Positions 43,202 to 51,506 of a DNA stretch of 64,000 nucleotides are shown here, one piece after another; positions within the stretch are counted from its first letter, which is position 1, and every line of letters starts with the position of its first letter. The stretch is from contig JACQDB010000122.1 in NCBI GenBank assembly GCA_016201275.1, positions 1 to 64,000 of the forward strand, in the 5' to 3' direction. The notes under the pieces were generated by a model. It was not told where the DNA came from. It did not search any database and saw nothing but the letters and a program-made list of their open reading frames with translations. Made by a program: the position numbers and the translations under genes. This DNA is from Acidobacteriota bacterium. GTDB lineage: Bacteria; Acidobacteriota; Blastocatellia; UBA7656.

Positions 43202-45895
43202 CTATTGCACGGTCAATGTCAGGGTAGCGGTGCGTGTCTTGCCGGAATCGTCTTTGGCTTGAAAGCTCAATTGATGAGCGCCGCGCTCGGCGCTGCCCTT
43301 CACTTTTAACTTGAAACCGATGCTGCTATCGGTTGTTGAAACTGACCCGCCGACTAAAATAATGCCTTTGGGCAAAGGGGTTGCGGGGGTAATCGTGACG
43401 TTGCCCGTGAAGCCGCCGGTGCGCGAGATATTGGCGGTGACTTTCACTTTGCCGAAAGAAGTGTTGATGCTTGGCTGGGCAAACGACAGAGAGAAATCGG
43501 GACCTGTAGGAATATCCACAGGGGAATACTTGACCAGGAAAGCGTCGTTGCGTCCTTTGAGGTCGCGTTGAAATGCGCCCGGCGTTGTTGGAAAAGTCGT
43601 ACCAATGGTGACCGTGCCGGAGACGAAGATATTGCCTTGCGCGTCAACGGCTATGCTTTGCGGGAGGGTAAAGCCGTCGCCGCCTAGATAGGTTGCAAAC
43701 AGCACATCGAACGTATCGGGAGCAAAGACGACGACAAAGCCGTTATCGTTCGCGCCGCCGGGTGTGGCTTGCGTAGGGTTGACGGTTGGCAGGTCGGTTG
43801 AATTGGTATCCCCAGTGATATAGACTGCGCCGCGTGAATCTTTCGTTACGGCGGCGGCAAATTCGTCACGGCTGCCGCCGAAGATACCTTTCGCGCTACC
43901 ATTGCCGTTTTGATCAATCGGCGCAATAAAAACGTCGAACCCGCCGCCGCCGGCCTGAGGTGTTAGCGATGAAGGAGTTACCAGACCGCTACCACCCGGA
44001 GGATACGAGCCGCTGCCCGTAAGTTGCCCCATGGGTATCGTCGTGTTTGGAAATGGATTATATATAGGCGAATCCTCAGTATATATTTCGTGCAATATTT
44101 CCGTGCAAGTCGGATCTCGGCGCAAGTTGTCACGCAAATTCTTGACAATCTGCGCGTATTGAAGCGGCACCACAATATCGATGTGGCCGCGCATGGTACC
44201 CTCGTTAAAAAAAATGGCCAGCAATGCCTTTAATTCATCACAACTGGGGTCATCCGCCTGCGTAACAATTTCGCTCGCCGCCAGATTTGTCGAGTTGCTG
44301 GCGCCGGCGACGGTCACCAAGTTTCCGGTAGATGAAACGGCAAACGAACTGGCCTCCTCGTCGCCGTTGCCGCCAAAAAAAGTAGAGAACAAAAGGCTGG
44401 TGCCGTTTGCCGCGACGATGGATAAAAACATATCGCGGTCGCCGCCGCCATAACTTGCCTGCGTTGGATTGACCGTCGGAAAGGTGACACTAGCAACGCC
44501 GCGTCCGGGGATTTCGCCAAGCAGGTAAACATTATTCTGCGCGTCTAGTTTGAGGTCTCTCAGGTTTTCACCCTGGTTGCCGCCGAGAAAGCTCGAATAG
44601 ATAATCATCGTCCCGGCAGCATTCATCTTGGTAAGGAAAGCATCGGAGAAACTGCCCGCCGTCGGTTGAAAAGCGTTGACGATGGGGAAGCCGGGGTTGG
44701 CGCTGCCTGCGACATAGATCGCTCCCGTCCCATCTACAGCGATGGCATCAGCACTGCTGCTACCATCCGTGCTGCCGAGAAAAGTCGAGTAAATCAGTGA
44801 GCCGTCGGGCGCGAATTTTGCGATGAACGCTTTGGATGCGAATCTCTGCGGCGGCGCTCCATCAAACGGGTTGCGCGTCGGGAAATCGCTTGATTCCGCT
44901 ACGCCGACAATGTAAGCGTTGCCCTCAGCATCAACCGCCACGTCTCTTGCGCCGTCGAAATTCCCCGCCGCACCGCCGAGCAAAGTTGAATAGACAACCA
45001 CAGGGTCAATCACTAAAGGTTTGCTCTCGTCGTATTCGCCAAGCTCAAAAGCCACCACTTCCTGATTGCGGATTGCAGATTGCGGATGGCGGATTTTCTT
45101 TTCGCCATCAATCAAGCGGTAGCGCCCGGCGATTTCCTGCCGCTTGCCGTTGACCTCTTGATAGATGAGCGGCGCGTGTTGACGCACACGACCTACGGTT
45201 GTGCTTAAAATCAAATCGCCCGATGGCTCGTCTATCTCTAGCTTTTCGGCTCCTTCGACAGACATGGCGATTAACTCAGAATTGGCTCCTGCAGCCACTT
45301 TAAAGTCATATTCGATTTCGCCTGCGTCGTTGCCGTAATAGATCAAATCAATGCCGGGATAGAGGTTTTCATACTTGACCTTCGCAAAAGCTTCAACCTC
45401 GGTGCGCCATTTTCGCGGGTCGTTGCCGATGAAGTAATTCGACACGCCCGGTAATTTTTCCATGCCGGTGAGGCGCGGCTGTGCATTGCTGTTGACCGGA
45501 CGCAAGCGAATCACCGCGCTTTCAGTAGGCATGGAGATTTCTTCAAATGTTGCTTTACGCGCTTTGCGAGCCGCAGGTTTTGCCTCAGACTGGGGCGCGA
45601 GTTTTGGCAGATGCAGCACGGCTTCGTTGGCTGTAAGAAAGAGCGTAGAGTCGCTGGCTCTGGCGATGAAGCGCGCTTGCAAGTCAGTTTGTCCGCGATT
45701 GATTTCAAAACGCAACGGCTGTCTTTTGAATTGCATTGCATCTGCGCCGACAGCGACAGAGCGATTGATTGGCGGCAGACAATTATCAGCCAACCCTAAA
45801 GAGGCGCTTGCCTTGTACTGCGAAAGCGTCGGCAAAATGCCTAGCGTAAAAAACAAACAGAGGCTAATCAACGAGCGAGAGTTGAGAATGTTCAT
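43202..45895 (-). CDS. Secreted SBBP beta-propeller repeat protein
   Basis: An 897-residue exported protein; ATG 45895 follows AAGGAG and starts a signal peptide. The N-terminal third is the conserved domain preceding SBBP repeats (FEINRGQTD, NYFIGNDPRKWRTEV, YPGIDLIYYGN). Then come at least six SBBP repeats (VDAEGNAYIVG, FPTRNPF, YSTFLGG), forming a propeller, and a C-terminal Ig-like domain. A 110-residue segment with three cysteines (DDPSCDELKALLAIFF...) interrupts the propeller near residues 570-690. An in-frame 7-bp repeat array encodes RHPQSAIRNQ near residue 300. Likely surface or extracellular; role unknown. Confidence 0.88.
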   Translation of the reverse strand: MNILNSRSLISLCLFFTLGILPTLSQYKASASLGLADNCLPPINRSVAVGADAMQFKRQPLRFEINRGQTDLQARFIARASDSTLFLTANEAVLHLPKLAPQSEAKPAARKARKATFEEISMPTESAVIRLRPVNSNAQPRLTGMEKLPGVSNYFIGNDPRKWRTEVEAFAKVKYENLYPGIDLIYYGNDAGEIEYDFKVAAGANSELIAMSVEGAEKLEIDEPSGDLILSTTVGRVRQHAPLIYQEVNGKRQEIAGRYRLIDGEKKIRHPQSAIRNQEVVAFELGEYDESKPLVIDPVVVYSTLLGGAAGNFDGARDVAVDAEGNAYIVGVAESSDFPTRNPFDGAPPQRFASKAFIAKFAPDGSLIYSTFLGSTDGSSSADAIAVDGTGAIYVAGSANPGFPIVNAFQPTAGSFSDAFLTKMNAAGTMIIYSSFLGGNQGENLRDLKLDAQNNVYLLGEIPGRGVASVTFPTVNPTQASYGGGDRDMFLSIVAANGTSLLFSTFFGGNGDEEASSFAVSSTGNLVTVAGASNSTNLAASEIVTQADDPSCDELKALLAIFFNEGTMRGHIDIVVPLQYAQIVKNLRDNLRRDPTCTEILHEIYTEDSPIYNPFPNTTIPMGQLTGSGSYPPGGSGLVTPSSLTPQAGGGGFDVFIAPIDQNGNGSAKGIFGGSRDEFAAAVTKDSRGAVYITGDTNSTDLPTVNPTQATPGGANDNGFVVVFAPDTFDVLFATYLGGDGFTLPQSIAVDAQGNIFVSGTVTIGTTFPTTPGAFQRDLKGRNDAFLVKYSPVDIPTGPDFSLSFAQPSINTSFGKVKVTANISRTGGFTGNVTITPATPLPKGIILVGGSVSTTDSSIGFKLKVKGSAERGAHQLSFQAKDDSGKTRTATLTLTVQ
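45062..45096 (-). repeat. Heptamer array (CAATCCG type) inside the SBBP gene
   Basis: On the plus strand the units are CTGATTG, CGGATTG, CAGATTG, CGGATGG, CGGATTT; on the coding strand they are CAATCCG-like and read HPQSAIRNQ. This is the same unit, orientation and peptide as in actB at 11114-11148. Confidence 0.88.
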
Positions 45896-45910
45896 ACGGT
45901 ACTCCTTGCG

Positions 45911-46018
45911 AATGTAGAATCTGCAACGGACGAAAAAGCGAGTTCTTGCAGATGCGATGCCCACCTCTGGCTGCCCCTATGCCGTGCGCTTTGCCCTAAG
46001 CAAGCCAGCCATTGACAG
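45911..46018 (-). pseudogene. Fragment of an HTH gene upstream of the SBBP gene
   Basis: About 108 bases closely match the 3' end of the HTH gene at 47586-47693 (for example ATCTGCAACGGACGAAAAAG is identical), but the frame is broken by stops and small indels and the 5' part is missing. It lies directly upstream of the SBBP gene, as the intact HTH gene lies upstream of the protease gene. Confidence 0.85.
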
Positions 46019-46124
46019 GCGGCTCTATTGGTTTTTCTGGCTTCTGCTCTCATCTTGACACTCCTCTGCATAAATTCCAGATCGCGAACTCTTCTTTGCT
46101 ACGTCACTCGGTTCAGCAGACACC

Positions 46125-47525
46125 TCACTGCGAGTTACAGGTGTTGTCTTGCGTGTTTCTGTCAACAATAGAGCACTTGATGGTTCCCGGTGGTGTCTGC
46201 AAGTTCGCTGTTCCCTTGTGTACGCTTTCATCAACTTTAATCAGCACTCTGCGGTCGAGAGCATTGTGCTGAAGAGTAAAGCTGTTCCCTTTGATGGTCA
46301 TCTTGCCCCTGCCAGTGACGACATCGCCATTGCAACTGAAGATGTAGTCTCCTGTTGATAAGTTCATGAACACTACTTTGGACGGATCGCTCTCATCTTG
46401 CAGGCAGATGTTGAATGATGCGCCCTGGCTGAGGTCAAGGGTGAGATTGAATCTGCTCAGTATGCTCGCTATTGGAACTACGCCCCCGAAGATTCCATCA
46501 TTACTTGCGCTAATAAGCAGCCCAACAATCTGCGGCGGATTCCCCCTGGTAAGAACTGCTGACCCTGAATCACCCGGGCGAGAGGACGCGCAAGGTGGGT
46601 TTGAACAACCACCCCCTGCCTCAAAAAAGATCAGTCCGTTGAAGACACTGCTGCCGCATGGGAAGGTAACCAGGTTTGACAAATTTACAAACCTCACCGT
46701 ATCAAAAGTTAGTCCGGTGGTGCGCCCGGACTTTTGAACTAAGTCGCCCGGCAACACCGTCGCAGGGATCGCGCTCGGCGTGCCAATGTCTCGAATCGCT
46801 GAGGAGGTCTGGGCATCGCTGCTGATAATCTCCGCAGCATCTATGTTGGTATCGCCCAGCGTCGGGAATGCCCGATCAGCCAGAGCGCCGATATTGAGCA
46901 ACCCCGCCAGACTACAGCCATTGTCTCCTGTGCCACGATGAAGGCTCATCGTGCCTATCGGGGCGGAGGCTGGGCAAGTGGTTGCATCAATGGCGCAGTG
47001 TCCGGCAGTCATATACACCAATTGCCCGGTATCGAGGTCGCGAGCCTTGAACCCCAGCGTGCAAGAAAAACAAGCAAGATCATTGCTCGTCGAATTCCCC
47101 ATCTGCACCGGCAAAGAGAGTTGCTCGGAATGGCAGGGTATGCAGCCGTCGCCGCCATTGATCATCATCATTGGTTGCCGCCTTTCAACCTCCAACGGCA
47201 CGCCTTCTATGGTTGCGGGCATCGAGGCTATCGAGGCTATTGGTTCATCTTCATCCATAAATATGCGATAGACCAGTTGCCGCGTGTCGCTGTTGACGCC
47301 GATGCCAAAGCCGATCACTCCGGGGTGAGCCATCATCGCAGGCTGATGACGCGCCTGGATTCGCATTAACCGTTTGACTTCGCGCTCCGCGACTACTCTT
47401 TCAGCACCTTCAAAGAAATTGTTACTGCCGCCTTGAGTCGCCACAGAGCCTTTTGAGCCAGAGAAGCTGGCTAGCTGGCTGGAAAAGCAATAAAAACCGT
47501 CAGCAAGATGCTGATATATCTCCAT
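46125..47525 (-). CDS. Trypsin-like serine protease with out-of-frame signal peptide
   Basis: A 466-codon ORF for a chymotrypsin-fold protease: His in MTAGHCA, a candidate Asp in GDTNIDAAEI and Ser in RPGDSGSAVL. Several cysteines (CIPCHSE, CFSC) and a C-terminal beta domain follow. ATG 47525 gives a poor N terminus. ATG 47533, preceded by GGGAG, encodes a textbook signal peptide (MKRWRYISILLTVFIAFPAS) in another frame that meets TAG at 47474-47472 within the duplicated AGCCAGCTAGCCAGC. A single-base slip there would join the two. The gene is therefore either frameshifted, or the assembly has an error. Confidence 0.75.
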   Translation of the reverse strand: MEIYQHLADGFYCFSSQLASFSGSKGSVATQGGSNNFFEGAERVVAEREVKRLMRIQARHQPAMMAHPGVIGFGIGVNSDTRQLVYRIFMDEDEPIASIASMPATIEGVPLEVERRQPMMMINGGDGCIPCHSEQLSLPVQMGNSTSNDLACFSCTLGFKARDLDTGQLVYMTAGHCAIDATTCPASAPIGTMSLHRGTGDNGCSLAGLLNIGALADRAFPTLGDTNIDAAEIISSDAQTSSAIRDIGTPSAIPATVLPGDLVQKSGRTTGLTFDTVRFVNLSNLVTFPCGSSVFNGLIFFEAGGGCSNPPCASSRPGDSGSAVLTRGNPPQIVGLLISASNDGIFGGVVPIASILSRFNLTLDLSQGASFNICLQDESDPSKVVFMNLSTGDYIFSCNGDVVTGRGKMTIKGNSFTLQHNALDRRVLIKVDESVHKGTANLQTPPGTIKCSIVDRNTQDNTCNSQ

Positions 47526-47533
47526 CGTTTCAT
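47472..47533 (-). pseudogene. Out-of-frame signal peptide of the protease gene
   Basis: ATG 47533 with GGGAG upstream encodes 20 residues of signal peptide before TAG. The hydrophobic core ISILLTVFIAF and small residues at the end fit export. It overlaps the protease ORF in a different frame; see the protease entry. Confidence 0.75.
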
Positions 47534-47583
47534 GATTTTCTCCCTCGCCTATTTTGGTAATGGCTCAATCGAACGCCATTTTT

Positions 47584-47850
47584 TTAATGTGAAATCTGCA
47601 ACGGACGAAAAAGCGAATTGCGACATACGCGATGCCCGCCTCCGGCTGTCCTTACGCCGTGCGATTTGCCTTGCGCCAGCCAGCGATAGATGGTTTGCGC
47701 TTTGACTTGCGCCAGTGCGCCAGCTTGTTCGGGCGTAAGAAATTCACCGCGCTGTTGACAGACAGGGCAGGGCATTTGCGCCGGGCTTGCGGTGATGCGC
47801 TCGCGCTCGAAGGCTACGATTTCAAGCCGTCTCTTTATCAATGCGACCAT
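47584..47850 (-). CDS. Small excisionase-like HTH DNA-binding protein
   Basis: An 88-residue protein with a CPVCQQ pair near the middle and a C-terminal MerR/excisionase-type helix-turn-helix (FLTPEQAGALAQVKAQTIYR, GGGHRVCRNSLF). ATG 47850 has GGAG ten bases upstream; a TTG at 47892 is an alternative. It lies 50 bases upstream of the protease gene on the same strand and may regulate or be co-transcribed with it. A broken copy precedes the SBBP gene. Confidence 0.75.
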   Translation of the reverse strand: MVALIKRRLEIVAFERERITASPAQMPCPVCQQRGEFLTPEQAGALAQVKAQTIYRWLAQGKSHGVRTAGGGHRVCRNSLFRPLQISH

Positions 47851-47974
47851 AGCTGGTACACTCCGTCCGGTAAGTTCAAGATTTGGCTGCAAGTGTCTTT
47901 TAACCGATAGCCTCGGTGGGAGTCCTGAAAAAAAAGTGAAATAAATCTGACAGCAGAGATTTAGAAGGTCGCTT

Positions 47975-50020
47975 ATGGTTGTTCAGATCAGAACTATCTA
48001 TTCGTTGGGCGAGTTTAGGCTGGACCCTCATAAAAAACTGATTACCTGCGAAGGCGCAACAGTTCATCTTGCCAATCGCCCGTTTCAGGTTTTGCTCCAC
48101 CTGATTGAGAATCGTGACCGTATGGTGAGCCGCGCGGAATTGCTCGATCTGTTTTGGGACGGCAAAGACGTTTACGAAAACACGCTGACCAAATGCGTCG
48201 GCGCGATTCGCAAGGCTCTCAACGATACGCTCGAACAGCCGCGCTTCATCGAAACCCAATGGGCAAAAGGCTATCGCTTTATAGGTGCGCTGGAAGAAAG
48301 TCATTCAAAAGCGCATCAATCATCGTCTTTTGAAATCGAAAGGACGCGAGGCGTCAAAGTTATCGTCGAAGAAGAATACCTGGAAATTCTGCCGGATGGC
48401 GAAACCACCACACAGTCACAATTGCCTGATGAAAAACCGCTTGCCACAAACCTGCTCGATGAGAAAACGATTTCTGCCAACTCAGCCATCAAGTCGGCGC
48501 AAGCCTTACTTTCGCGTCGGGCGGTTGCTCTGGCGGTTGCGATTACTGCCATTTTGCTGTTGTCGGTCGGCTGGCTGGCGCTTCGCAGTCGTTCGAATTT
48601 GGCTGAAGCGCGAAGCAATGCCTTCAATGCAACCTCGTCGCTGATGCCTTCCATCGCCGTGTTGCCTTTTAGGAATCTTTCCGACGATGCGGCAAGCGAA
48701 TATTTCAGCGACGGACTTACGGAAACTTTCATCACGGAACTGGCGAAAATTGATGGCTTGAAAGTCATCTCGCGCAATTCTGTATTCACCTTCAAAGGCA
48801 AAGATGTCGACCCGCTGGAGGTCGGCAGGAAATTCGATGTAGCGGCAATTTTGGAAGGCAGCGTTCGCAAAAGTGGCGATATGGTTCGCGTTGATGTGCG
48901 TTTGGTGAACACCAAAGATGGCAGCGTCATCTGGTCAGGCAACACTTATGATCGCGCCTTGAAAGATATACTGGCGGTGCAAGATGAAATCGCCTGTAGC
49001 GTGGCTGCCGGGCTGCGCGTCAAATTGTGTGGCGAAGCAGAAACGGCGAAACACTACACCAGCAATGTTGACGCTTATCAAGCTTACTTGAAAGGTCGCT
49101 ACTACTGGAACAAACGCACGGCGGAAGGCATCAAGCGCAGCATCGAACATTTCGAGCAGGCAATTTCTATAGACCCGAATTATGCTTTGGCTTACGCGGG
49201 ACTGGCAGACAGTTATATACAAGGCGTTTGGCACGTGCCTTTCGACCCCAAAGAAGTGTTGCCAAAAGCCAAAGCCGCCGCCTTGCAAGCCGTAAAAATT
49301 GATGACACTTTGGCTGAAGCGCATACCGCTCTCGGCAATATCTATCAAATGGAATGGCAATGGTCTAAAGCGGGAAAAGAATTTGCGCGTGCGCTTGAAC
49401 TCAATCCAAGCCTTGCCAGAGCCTACCATGTGCAAGCCTTTCATCTGGATATTATTGGGCAGCACAATGAGGCCGTTCGAGCAATCAGACAGGCGCAGGC
49501 GCTTGACCCCTTGAGTATGATTATCAATGTTGATGTGGCGGTGATTTTGTGGGATGCAGGGCAGCACGATGAAGCCCTCGCGCAGTGCTTGAAAGCCGTA
49601 GAGATGGAGCCAAACTTTGCGACTGGACATTGGACTCTGGCACTCTTTTACCAATTGCAAGGAAGAGAAAAAGAGACGGCTGAGGCTTATTTCAAAACCT
49701 TGATGCTTAACGGCAGAAGCGAGACGGACATAGCGGCTTATCGCAAGGCATATATGAAAAAAGGCATATCGGGCATTTATCAAAAAGAGCTTGCCGAACA
49801 ACTTCGCAATCAAGCTAGTGGGGGCTATAGTTCGCCCATCCAACTCGCCCGACTTTATGCCTCGCTTGGTCAGAAAGAAGCCGCCTTCAAATGGCTGGAG
49901 TTTGCGGTTGCAGACCGTAATGCAGAAGGTGCGACGATCAAGCACGCACTATATTTTGATTCCTTGCGTTCAGACCCACGATATGTCGAGTTGTTACGGC
50001 GCATGGGATTCTCTGAATGA
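47975..50020 (+). CDS. CadC-like transmembrane wHTH regulator with TPR domain
   Basis: A 681-residue one-component regulator: N-terminal OmpR/PhoB-type winged helix (YSLGEFRLDPHKKLITCEG, RFIETQWAKGYRFIGAL), a membrane helix at about 185-205, a TolB/FlgO-like periplasmic domain (SIAVLPFRNLSDDAASEYFS, DVAAILEGSVRKSGDMVRVD) and about six TPR repeats. Such proteins sense an envelope signal and bind DNA from the membrane. GAAGG precedes the ATG. It is divergent from the HTH and protease genes. Confidence 0.92.
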   Translation: MVVQIRTIYSLGEFRLDPHKKLITCEGATVHLANRPFQVLLHLIENRDRMVSRAELLDLFWDGKDVYENTLTKCVGAIRKALNDTLEQPRFIETQWAKGYRFIGALEESHSKAHQSSSFEIERTRGVKVIVEEEYLEILPDGETTTQSQLPDEKPLATNLLDEKTISANSAIKSAQALLSRRAVALAVAITAILLLSVGWLALRSRSNLAEARSNAFNATSSLMPSIAVLPFRNLSDDAASEYFSDGLTETFITELAKIDGLKVISRNSVFTFKGKDVDPLEVGRKFDVAAILEGSVRKSGDMVRVDVRLVNTKDGSVIWSGNTYDRALKDILAVQDEIACSVAAGLRVKLCGEAETAKHYTSNVDAYQAYLKGRYYWNKRTAEGIKRSIEHFEQAISIDPNYALAYAGLADSYIQGVWHVPFDPKEVLPKAKAAALQAVKIDDTLAEAHTALGNIYQMEWQWSKAGKEFARALELNPSLARAYHVQAFHLDIIGQHNEAVRAIRQAQALDPLSMIINVDVAVILWDAGQHDEALAQCLKAVEMEPNFATGHWTLALFYQLQGREKETAEAYFKTLMLNGRSETDIAAYRKAYMKKGISGIYQKELAEQLRNQASGGYSSPIQLARLYASLGQKEAAFKWLEFAVADRNAEGATIKHALYFDSLRSDPRYVELLRRMGFSE

Positions 50021-50101
50021 GGCGAAGAATACGCGATGAAAATTTGTTGCAGACCCTAGCTTTCAGCAAAGCCGAGAAACGCCCTGTTTCACAAAACCCA
50101 A

Positions 50102-50144
50102 AAGGGCATATTGATTGTAAGCCTTATACAATCAATATGCCCTT
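50102..50144. terminator. Bidirectional terminator between convergent genes
   Basis: A perfect 18-bp stem AAGGGCATATTGATTGTA with its complement at 50127-50144 and a 7-base loop. It separates the plus-strand regulator from the minus-strand permease. Short T or A stretches flank it. Confidence 0.85.
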
Positions 50145-50165
50145 CAACTTTAAAAAGGCGAACCG

Positions 50166-51419
50166 TTATTCGTATCTAAGCGATTCAATCGGATCAAGGC
50201 GCGCTGCTTTTCTGGCAGGCCACAAGCCAAATATTAAACCGATGCCGCACGATACCGTCAGTCCGGCAATCGGTGCCCAGGTCGGCACATAAACCGGCAA
50301 GATCAAATTCACCAGCAAGGTCAACAACCAACCGATCAGAATGCCCAGTAAACCGCCCGATCCGGTCAAGGCTATCGCTTCAATTAAAAACTGCCGCATG
50401 ATGTCGCGTTGCCGCGCCCCTATGGCTTTGCGAACGCCGATCTCTTTGGTGCGTTCGGTCACAGACACCAGCATGATGTTCATCACGCCGATGCCGCCAA
50501 TCAGCAAGCCGACGCTGGAGATGGCGAACATCAAAATGGCGATGCCGCCGGTGATCTGGCGGAATTGTTCGGTGATGCCTTCGGGGGTGGCGATGCCGAA
50601 ATTATTATCTTTGTAAAACGGCACATTGCGACGGCGACGCAGCACCTGAGTGATTTCATCTATCGCCTGATTCATTTTGCCTTCGGCGGCTTGCGCCATG
50701 ACGAAGTGATCTTTCTCCTGCGGGTACATTTTGCGTATGGTTTCATAAGGCGTATAGACGGCGCGATTTTGATTGCCGCCATCGCCATCACCACTGAAAA
50801 ACGAATCCTGCTTTTCCAACACGCCGATGACCGTCAAGGGTTTTTCATCCACCAAAATCTGTCTGCCCAAAGGCTTGAGGCCGGTAAAAAGTTTATCGGC
50901 AATGTCCGCACCGATCACGCAAACATCGGAACGATGCTGGTTTTCAGTCTCGGTGAAAAATCTCCCTTCGGCGATATGCACGGAAGCCATGCGGTCATAT
51001 TCGGGCAGCGTCCCTTGCACCTGCGAGACATACAACTCCTGATCCTGATAGCGCACTTTGGGCGGAAAATCTGAACTCAAAAACGGCACCACATACTCGA
51101 CCGAAGGGCATAGCTCTTTGATCGCTATGGCGTCTTCATACGACAGCGGTTTCCGCATACGCTCTTCGGGAGACAATCTGCCCATGTGTATCCCCGGATT
51201 GAATTTGTAAATGAAGATAGCGTTAGTGCCGAACGACTCCACATCTTTCTGGAATTGTTTATCGAGTCCGGCAATGAAAGCCGAAATCACCATCACCGTA
51301 AGCGTCCCAATGACGACACCCAGCACCGTCAAAAACGAACGGAACTTGTGCGCCTTCAAGGTCGCCATCGCCATACGGAAACTTTCTATTGATCCCAGAT
51401 TTCTTTTGATGAGCTGCAT
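50166..51419 (-). CDS. MacB/FtsX-type ABC transporter permease
   Basis: A 417-residue permease with the MacB layout: helix 1 (FRSFLTVLGVVIGTLTVMVI), a large MacB-like periplasmic domain (about 45-285), and three C-terminal helices with MLVSVTERTKEIGVRKAIGA between them. Such permeases work with a MacB-type ATPase and a membrane fusion protein in export or mechanotransmission; neither is adjacent here. No good ribosome binding site precedes the ATG because a heptamer array abuts it. It follows a second, similar permease. Confidence 0.9.
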   Translation of the reverse strand: MQLIKRNLGSIESFRMAMATLKAHKFRSFLTVLGVVIGTLTVMVISAFIAGLDKQFQKDVESFGTNAIFIYKFNPGIHMGRLSPEERMRKPLSYEDAIAIKELCPSVEYVVPFLSSDFPPKVRYQDQELYVSQVQGTLPEYDRMASVHIAEGRFFTETENQHRSDVCVIGADIADKLFTGLKPLGRQILVDEKPLTVIGVLEKQDSFFSGDGDGGNQNRAVYTPYETIRKMYPQEKDHFVMAQAAEGKMNQAIDEITQVLRRRRNVPFYKDNNFGIATPEGITEQFRQITGGIAILMFAISSVGLLIGGIGVMNIMLVSVTERTKEIGVRKAIGARQRDIMRQFLIEAIALTGSGGLLGILIGWLLTLLVNLILPVYVPTWAPIAGLTVSCGIGLIFGLWPARKAARLDPIESLRYE

Positions 51420-51423
51420 AATT

Positions 51424-51503
51424 TAGTCCGTAGTCCGTAGTCCGTAGTCCGTAGTCATTAGCTTTCGAGAAATGATGGCGCAAAGCTAAGGACTACAGAC
51501 TAT
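51424..51503. repeat. Heptamer array (TAGTCCG type) with inverted partner forming a hairpin
   Basis: Four perfect TAGTCCG units and TAGTCAT run from 51424 to 51458. After a 17-base loop the complement of TAGTCTG-TAGTCCT-TAGCTTT appears at 51483-51503, pairing with 51445-51465. The whole fills the gap between the two permease genes, from the upstream stop to the downstream start. Confidence 0.9.
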
Positions 51504-51506
51504 TGA

